In this document: piece after piece, positions 56,293 to 64,000 of the stretch
Numbering within the stretch: position 1 is the first letter of the stretch
Layout: every line of letters starts with the position of its first letter
Assembly (NCBI RefSeq): GCF_037975245.1
Contig: NC_092583.1
Span: 17,138,764 to 17,202,763 of the forward strand
Length of the DNA: 64,000 bases
Direction of reading: 5' to 3'
DNA from: Apostichopus japonicus
Lineage: Eukaryota; Echinodermata; Holothuroidea; Aspidochirotida; Stichopodidae
Made by a program: the position numbers and the translations under genes
The notes under the pieces: model-generated
Database searches by the model: none
What the model saw: only the letters and a program-made list of their open reading frames with translations
What the model was told of the DNA's origin: nothing

Positions 56293-59200
56293 CCCATCAT
56301 CACGATCACTTTCCTCTGTCTTCGTCATATCGTTCAAATACTGAAAAACCAAAAAAATATTTAAAGTTAAAATTGCTAAATATGAAACGATATATCAACT
56401 GTTTTTAATTGAATGCATTTCATCGAATCATAGTTCAAACGCATAAATGGATAAACGGTTCCATCTTTATCAAAGGCTTACTGTCTTCATACCACGACAG
56501 AATCGGTATACCATCAAGATATATCATATTGTGCAGACTAGACATATCATGGATCTCAGAGCCGCAGAGGTATCTCTATGTACGGCTCTGATCTAGCAAT
56601 GAGAACAGCGCCATCTATTTCTTTGAAATAGGCGTTGGCGTTTATCTGTACTACTTTGTCCAAATTGTACGTTTCAACAAGCGTAACATCCATGGATAAA
56701 ATCAAACGAATCTAATATCAATAACTTTTGAGTTATGGTTAAAGCAAAAATTTGTGTTATGAGTATCGAGATTCCAGGGAGAGGAATAAGGGGGTGGTGG
56801 AGGGGGTGGTGGTGAGGGAGAATGATTCCAAGTTTGTATACCTCTGTCTTCCCATCCCTTCCACCCCAGATCTTCAAACGTGTCACTTACCATTGCATTA
56901 GGAGCTCTGTGGATTGGTCCTTTCAGTTTCAGTACTACGATTACTATGGCAACGACTAATACCACCACAAGGACGAGAATTGTGATCAATATTAAGACTT
57001 TTAGAGGCGAACTTGCAGGAGAAGCTCTGAAAATAGTTGAGAAAAACAGAGAACGAAAGAGATTAACAACATAAATATACTTATATCATTCTTATTAAAA
57101 ACAGAAACGCAAAGCACAAACGATGGCGCTAAACTTAAATTGCAAAATTTAAATGATAGACATTGGAAAAAAAAAGTTTGTTGTGAAGTATATAACTGTA
57201 ATCAGTTCAAAATCTTTTAACGCAAGTCGTTATTTAATAATTATATTTATATATATTCGAAAATGCCAGAAAATGAAGGACCACTCCAAATAAATCGTCA
57301 TTGGTGCATGCTGCATAATACCCTACTACAATTTCCACCCAAACAGAACACAATTGTACGGCTTATACATGCTCTAGGGGCTAATAAAGTATATATTTAT
57401 GATCACATGTGTTATAACACTGATTTATAAACTTCATTGTGTTCAATCATCTAGTTGGTTGACCCAACAATGACATTACTCTCAACGACTGTGTTTTTCA
57501 AGTTAAGGTGAAAGTGATTGATGTCTTCTTATTGGAGGAGGGAGTCCAAAACACTTATATTAACACATAAGATCGTGTTATCACATGAGAGTGTATTAAA
57601 GCTTATTACACAATACAAACAGGAACATTGATATGATTCTATGTAGTATCTGTTCGAGTCTGGCTGAATTAACGGATGGGTTGTGAAGGTTAAGTGAATG
57701 GAAGGGGATGAGTAAGGTTGTGACTATAGACTACAAGAGACAGTTGTTTCTCTGCCTATCACAGACCTGTCAACCTGTTTGACCCCCAAATAGGGAGAAT
57801 AAAAATTTTCAGGGCCAAAAAATAGGGAGAACAAGGGGAAAATAGGGAGGTTGGTAATTTTCAACTGAAACGATACGAATACTCTTAAGTAAGTATAGTG
57901 TACTGATGCAATACAGTGAGAGAATCATCCAATCAGTGATTCATGTTGTAGTTTAAAGCAGCTCGCTTCGCTTATTACAGGGTTTCTTTAGTAGGCTTCC
58001 ATTTGAAACAGGGACCAGTGGATTCTGGGTACTACGACTTCATGGATAGTATGCTAGAAAGAGTCCCATCAAGCTTGAGACTTGACCGACTGTCTGTCTT
58101 GTTCTTGCGAACTACATTGAATAGCCTTTCCTGTTCAGCATTACCGTGGGACTATTGTTGGCTATTTTCAGAAATTTCGCAAGTGATGGAACATTAAAAA
58201 ACCGGGAAAACAGAATATGAAACCGGGAGGCCGGGAGACTCGGGTAAAAAGCGGGAGAGCTGACGGGTCTGTATCATCTTATTCATAGCCTTCATCTTAG
58301 CCTACCGTATAGTTTGCGCATATGTAGCATGTATAGGTTGTCATTGTTGTCCTGACATGTGCTAGCAAGATCAGAAAAGGACACAGGTAACCAGAAATTT
58401 AGATGCATGTAATAGCTCCCCACATATGACCCCCCCCCCCCGCACCAGCCCCCTCCCTCGCATAATGACGTGTAAATATTATTTGAGAAAATTTTTCGTT
58501 TAGTAAACAGGAAGGCACCGAGTTGTCATGTTAGACACCCATTGACCTTTCAGTCTTTCAGAAATCTTACTCAAATCTTTTGCTCATCTCGCAAACCCCG
58601 TTGGTATCTTCGTGGCTGTCTGGACATTCCGCAACACAGGCGCCATCTAACTTCACGTGTTCACACACCAGACACCCTTTATTGGTTTCATTGTGGCACC
58701 CTTCATTGCACTCTGGATGACAAGACTTACAGATATTGTCTTCACTTTTGAATGAGTTTTCAGGACATGCTGCCACACACGTGTATGTCTCTAACATATA
58801 TGGAAACTCCACTGGACACTCGGTAACACACTTTCGCTGTGGAAAGATAAATAAGGTGCATTTTCAAGATTGAATGAGAATCTTAAAATGTAATCGACTG
58901 AAGAGGTACGGTAAAGTAAGGCAACATGATATTCTCTTCGCTTGTTGATCCTTTCTCTTCCAATTCGTCCATACCTTTACAACTCACCCCCCCCCCCTCC
59001 CGGCTGCGAGTTTTTTTTATGCAGGTAGGTTCGTACCATTGTGTATATTGAAAGCCAATCACAGCCAAGTTCATTTTGACGTCATCAAGCATGCACGTGT
59101 CACTCGCTCTAAAGCAGTAAGATTTGTAAACAATGTCGATCTGATGCTGTATGAGCATTGTGAGTTCGAATCTCACATCTGCCGAAAATTTTTGTTGTTG

Positions 59201-62200
59201 TCATTAGCTCGTTTTTATCTTTTATTTTCTCCCAAACCAAGCATTTTTTTTGTTCAGAAATCTTTTTCATTTCTTCGCATTTTTATAACTTCCCAAGTGC
59301 AACCTTTACTGTGAACTCAATACAAATACAGTATTGTCTTCAACACATCACATACAACAAGAAAAAATGTTTCTCCGATTCTTTCTTAGATAAATGCTAG
59401 ATCTTTTGTAATGTGTGTCACTGAAGCTGTGAAGGCAAAACTTAGAATAATGATTATTAGGCCTAACCTAGTAGCCTTTTAATGATACAATTTGTAGGTC
59501 TGTTATTATTTCAATTCTTAATGACTGTCTAAGTAATACATAATACTTTGTGTCAACTGCAAATTTCGCAAAACTACTCCCTGAACAATTCGTATGCACA
59601 AAGATACGTTAAGAAGATCACTAAGATAGGAAATTTGTGGCAAAGAATTCTTACCAGGTTTCCAAAATTTTGGAACGAACACAGATTTCATATTAAAAAA
59701 CTAAAAATGTAGTCGGTGTATGGCTAAAGCTAAAGGAATAGCTTCGCTAGAGATTACTGCAGCATTGTTGTTGCATCTGGCTAGCACGTCAGGTTGAACT
59801 TATCGACTTTAAATATTAAGTGTTTCATGCTCAGGCTAGCACGTCAGGTTGAACTTATCGACTTTAAATATTAAGTGTTTCATGCTTTCCGTGTCATATT
59901 TGATGACGTCAAAATAAACTTGGATGTGATTGGCTATTCAATATACACAATAGTACGAACCTACCTGCATAAAAAAAACTCGCCTCCCGGCTTTCACATT
60001 ATGCTAACAGTTTACCTTCTCCCTACTCATCAGGTACCTCCCCCATCCTCATATATAAACATATATGTTTGCACTGTACCTACTTATTATCCCTCTTAAC
60101 ATTAACTGTTACTACCGTTACTGCGTCCATCTCCCATTCATATTTATCCTACCTCTGTCTGTGCTTCCATCAAATATCAACATCATTGCCCGCATTTTAA
60201 AACACAGAGGGGTGGGGTGGGTTGTGGGAGGGGTAGGGAAGGGGCCATCTATCCCGCAACTTCACAACATTCCCATAGAGTAGAGGTAAGGAGAATGCGT
60301 TTACCTTATCGTCTTCCAGAAGTACTTCTAAGTTTTCACATTTTGTACAATCAGTATCCGTTCCGTTATTACAATGAAGACAGGTTGGGTCGCAATTTCT
60401 ACAAATCTATACACACACAAAAAATAATAAGAAATAATAGTCAAAGAATAAATAAATATATTAAATAAATGAGAAAGAGATAGAAAAAAAGAAAGAAAAG
60501 TTTTAGAACAATATATATAGATGTTATTGTGTTATACGAGCGATGTTACTCTAGAAAAACGTTTACTCGTGGCTTGTTTACTAGAATCATCTGTTTATTA
60601 TTAACGTCCATATATGACCCCAATTATTCTCTATAAGTTAGGTTAGTTGAGTGGTTGCCTGGCCTGTGTGAGAGGAAGGGTGGCAGGGGCCGGGGGGGGG
60701 GCGGTGTTCACAAGCTGCTACAAAACACGTGAACATCAAGGATAGCTTAAAGACATCCTGTCTGTGTTATCTAAGTTGCCCTCTGCATTTCTGAAACCCT
60801 CCTGCAATTTGATTGCGATCAGAAGGGCGCCATGATTAACTGACCTCATTTTCCGCCAACCAGCTTTCAGCAGAATAGTTAAGGTATCTCCAATCCTCTC
60901 ACACATCAGGATAAAATATGTCGGTCATGATATTTATGTAGTATGGACTTGGCCAGACTGAAGCTGCAGACCGCTGTATAAATGGTTTTGTGTTTTCAAA
61001 TTTGAATTTATTCGAATACGTCTGTAGTCCAATAAGATTGCATTATAACTTGTTCATGTTTTGTAATTATGCATGTTCATGATTATATACGTAATACATC
61101 AGTACCTTATCAGCGTCTGGGTATTCTGAGCTCGAGCACTGCTCAACACAGTATATACCACGCGTGTGTCTCTTGCATAATCTACATCCGGTAGAATCTC
61201 CTGCTCGTTCACACCCTCCTTCACACTCAGGGTGACACTTCTGACACACCTGGAGAAAGTAAACATACCATAGTCAACTTAAGCAAGTAGAGAACATGCA
61301 ACCCAAGCAGGCCAGTCACTAAACTTAACTTAAACTTCATATATGTTTAAATAAAGTAAGTGAAATATAAGTGCAACCTGGATAGATACCAGTCTTGACT
61401 TGTCTGCAACAAATCAAAATTAATGTTGTGTCTAAGGTCATCTTTCAAGATTATTCGAAATGCAATTTGAACTCACCGATGAATTAGGATACATGTTCGA
61501 GTTCACTTGCAGGTGATCAACATCACAGGAATCTAGAGAATCTAAACACCTCATCTGTTAAAGAGAATGAAATATTCATATCGATGGATAAATTACAAAC
61601 AAAAAGGGAGAGTTGATTAGTGGTGAATTTATAACTTTGATTTGTGAAAAGGTCACTGAATACAATCATCCTGATGAAATGTTCAATAGCCTTGGCTGCA
61701 TGCCATTGTCGTGATATGTTCCATGGAAGTGTAGGCTTATATATACAATTTGTGCCGTGACGTGAACTTGATGCAAACAAGCGTGATGTCATGAAAACAC
61801 AACTGCAAAAGTGTTTTTCTAACATACTTCAAATTCTTTCTTGTATACTTTAAACTTGGACGCTTGACAGTTTGAATATACTGGAGGTTCATATTTCTAT
61901 TGTATAAAGCTTTAAAAATTCTGTAGTGAAAAAATTGAAATCACAACTAATCCATCGTGAAAACAAAATTTTTGGTACAAACTTTAAAAACATCGACCAA
62001 CAATACCTGGAGAAGGCATGTACCAGTTGTACGTTAGTCTCGGAGAGACTAACATACACATACATTAATTTAACTCATGACAGATATCAGATTGTGAAGC
62101 TAGGTAATTTCATCTTTCTCTCAAACCCTCCTCCTCCCCTCCGCACCCCTTCGTCTCAATTCAGCCAGGAATAAGAATCAACAAACGGCATGAAAAGTAA

Positions 62201-63763
62201 AAAGTGTGGTTACGAATAACTAAACCATGCTGTCGGTGAGAAACATGTTGGTCAAAGTTACTAATCATGAAAGCAAAAGTTTTACAAGCATATGCCACGT
62301 CACATTATTAATTCATTATATGAAAGAGATGTTAATACCTGCGTCTATGATTTTAAAATTAACAGACAATGTTAACTGATCTATTGTTAATGTTATCCAG
62401 TATAACATCTCTGTTCTGTGTTTTGGTTGTTTTTCTACATCATTATATCTGACATTTTTTTAAATGATTTGATTACAATATGAACATAAATGTTAGAACA
62501 CTTTTGGCGTTTCATACAAAATACTTACAAAGTTCTCATCATGGTCGATTAAAACAATAGAACATTGGTTGCATCCCCCGTCGCCTATCATATGTTCGTT
62601 ACCCGTGCACCTGTGAGGAAGATTATGAATCGTTTCAAAAATAGGAAACTAAGAATATTATATTAAGAAATATTCAAATTACATCCTTAATTGGACTGTC
62701 ATGTCGTGGAATAAAGGATAAATGGCACAAAACACGTTTGATTATTCTTCCTTCTAGTTTCTTTGGCGGGGAGGGTGCTTGGCGTACACTGGGAGGGGCT
62801 GGTCAATATTCAACTATGCCCCAAAACCCTGGCCGAACAGGAAATGACAGGGTACTACATATGAAATACAATGTTAACAATTGCAAGCATTTCAGATCAC
62901 AATTTTGTTCTGAGCACTTTCGCGGCATCAGAAAATTTAAATGGAAACCACTCCACCCTCTCCCCTCACCGAAAAATAAAGCCAACTTAATTAGCTTCCT
63001 CTACTATTTTCATGGGGTTTTCATTAGTAAACGCAATTGGTTCAACTCAGTAGCGTGGAAGATTGTTTTTAAGTTTGGTTCGTGAATTCAAAAACTCTAT
63101 AGGAAGGTTTCTCAATTAGGATCTCGTTGGCTTGGACACGAAAACCTCACTATATTACAAAGATGTACATAATCATTACGCGAGGCATGCTAATCATGGC
63201 CACTATAATCTCTACAATACCACCATTGGAACTTTAAGCCTACAAAACCGTGCAACAAAAACATGGAATCTTCTAACGAACGATTTAAAGAGTAAAAAAT
63301 CAGTCACATCCTGTAAGAAGTGGTTTTGTAAGGAAATAATAGCTAGTTACTGACTACCGCCAAATTATACCTGTATGTAATCACTATATATGTATTGATA
63401 TTTGTATATATGTATTTATAATATAATTTCCTCTTCATTTCTTTCTTCAGTGAGTCTTCCACATTGTTGAGATTTTAAGCTTTATGGAAGACTTCCATCC
63501 ACTTTGTACTTTTGTGGCAAAACAATAAATAAATAAATATAGTAACTTAGCTTAACATGGACGTTTTTATTGAAATAGGTAATATATTTTTTCAAAAACA
63601 AAGAACGTTGGATTTGGGACTGATGTAGGTGAACTCACCCCTGAGTACAAAAGTCAGGACACAATTCACATATCTTTCCAACGGGATACTGTCCGTCATT
63701 ACACTCGTTAGTACAGTGAGAACCAATCTGGAAATTACGACAACTAATACAATCTGCGTTACT
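56293..63763 (-). CDS. furin-like cysteine-rich, EGF-receptor-like membrane protein (partial)
   Basis: Eight exons in transcript order: 63763-63639, 62610-62529, 61554-61477, 61249-61106, 60406-60305, 58836-58571, 57026-56891, 56340-56293. All junctions are in phase, and 981 nt give 327 residues. The ectodomain has repeated cysteine modules such as C-P-D-F-C-T-Q-G-C-T-G, C-H-P-E-C-E-G-G-C, C-H-P-E-C-N-E-G-C and C-V-A-E-C-P, typical of furin-like repeats of ErbB-type receptors. One transmembrane segment follows, then a short basic and acidic juxtamembrane stretch. The N-terminal part lies beyond the right edge. No tyrosine kinase exon was found to the left, so it may continue across a long intron, end soon after, or lack a kinase. 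Introns hold a MITE, a fold-back repeat and a LINE fragment. Confidence 0.85.
56891..57026 (-). CDS. receptor exon: transmembrane segment
   Basis: A run of about 24 Val/Leu/Ile-rich residues followed by K-L-K stop-transfer residues, continuing to A-P-N-A-M. The next exon (56293-56340) adds Y-L-N-D-M-T-K-T-E-E-S-D-R-D-D-G and ends in phase 0, so at least one more exon must follow to the left. Confidence 0.88.
57757..58276. mobile_element. non-autonomous DNA transposon with CAGACC ends
   Basis: A 510-bp element (57762-58271) with inverted ends CAGACCTGTCAAC and CAGACCCGTCAGC (two mismatches). It is flanked by the 5-bp direct repeats TATCA. G-rich subterminal runs (GGGAGAAT, CCGGGAGGCCGGGAG) are similar at the two ends. 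The superfamily is not certain. It is intronic in the receptor-like gene. Confidence 0.75.
58571..58836 (-). CDS. receptor exon: last furin-like modules
   Basis: Two cysteine modules including C-H-P-E-C-N-E-G-C, then C-P-D-S-H-E-D and a spacer to the membrane. The donor lies within R-F-E, phase 2, and matches the transmembrane exon. The preceding exon (60305-60406) gives C-R-N-C-D-P-T-C-L-H-C. Confidence 0.88.
58990..59990. mobile_element. fold-back element with about 90-bp inverted arms
   Basis: The left arm (about 59000-59098, TTTTATGCAGGTAGGTTCGT) and the right arm (about 59890-59990) are reverse complements at roughly 90 percent identity, separated by about 800 bp. The interior holds a B-box-like GAGTTCGAATC near 59161 and a perfect 55-bp tandem duplication at 59779-59888. 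Confidence 0.8.
61106..61249 (-). CDS. receptor exon: furin-like module
   Basis: 48 codons beginning V-C-Q-K-C-H-P-E-C-E-G-G-C, phase 0 at both ends. The preceding exon (61477-61554) has two cysteines (R-C-L-D-S-L-D-S-C) and is also phase 0. Confidence 0.87.
63140..63540 (+). mobile_element. 3' end of a LINE (non-LTR retrotransposon)
   Basis: The frame ending at 63353 gives H-N-H-Y-A-R-H-A-N, then R-A-T-K-T-W-N-L-L, then S-C-K-K-W-F, typical of the extreme C terminus of reverse transcriptases of CR1/L2-like LINEs. A short 3' untranslated region follows, ending in AATAAATAAATAAATA at 63525-63539. 5'-truncated and intronic, antisense to the receptor-like gene. Confidence 0.75.
63639..63763 (-). 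CDS. receptor exon: furin-like module
   Basis: Ends C-P-D-F-C-T-Q-G with a phase-2 donor. The next exon completes G-C-T-G, a hallmark of ErbB furin-like repeats. This is the first exon visible in the window; earlier exons are expected to the right. Confidence 0.85.
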
Positions 63764-64000
63764 CTGCGATATAAAGAAAACAGAAGAAGACACAAACAGT
63801 AAAAATTATATATAATTGAGATAATGAATTAAACGGATATTAAACTGGGGAACTCATATCATTGAAAATATATATTCTACACTAATCTCCGATCGACATG
63901 AGGTAAAATACATGACCGCATACCCCCCCCCCCCCCCTTCACCCCTTCCTCTCATGTTCTCCCGATCTTCTCTCCCTCTTTTCCTCACATTCCCCACTTT
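63764..64000. other. intron of the receptor-like gene; poly-C tract
   Basis: No further exon before the window edge. A C run lies at 63924-63939. Confidence 0.5.

Overview
The window looks like nuclear DNA of a marine invertebrate, most likely an echinoderm or another non-vertebrate deuterostome. This is an inference from AT-rich DNA, many short exons with GT-AG introns, a three-domain C-type lectin gene, a single-exon class A GPCR, tRNA-derived SINEs, a LINE 3' end and abundant micro- and minisatellites. No bacterial operon, CRISPR array or rRNA is present.

Layout. 1-11 kb is gene-poor and holds a SINE, two tiny palindromic insertions and two large minisatellites (6.2-7.1 and 8.7-9.3 kb). 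11.5-25.6 kb (minus) carries a complete proton-coupled oligopeptide transporter (SLC15A/POT family). I resolved 20 coding exons whose phases all match, giving a 734-residue protein; its introns hold a SINE, a hAT-like MITE and several tandem arrays. 26-36 kb is non-coding and dominated by a 2.6-kb array of 33-bp units. 36.4-43.0 kb (plus) is a secreted lectin-like gene: a signal-peptide exon, three tandem C-type lectin domains each on one exon, six tandem copies of an 84-nt Ser/Thr/Gln-rich linker exon, and a cysteine-containing PAN/apple-like last exon. All its introns are phase 1. 45.4-46.5 kb (minus) is an intronless orphan rhodopsin-class GPCR. 48.7-49.5 kb (minus) holds the last three exons of an unidentified gene. 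56.3-63.8 kb (minus) is part of a furin-like, cysteine-rich, EGF-receptor-like membrane protein: eight exons, one transmembrane segment, 5' end beyond the right edge, and no kinase domain found in the window.

The most unusual signal is a set of four 25-28 bp palindromic insertions (near 4.4, 4.85, 36.2 and 52.2 kb), each flanked by a perfect 7-bp direct duplication of different sequence. They look like two terminal inverted repeats joined with almost nothing between them. The second is the linker-exon array of the lectin gene, where two adjacent units share a GT-to-GA change at the splice donor, spread with the duplication. The genes show no sign of acting in one pathway; they look like unrelated neighbours.
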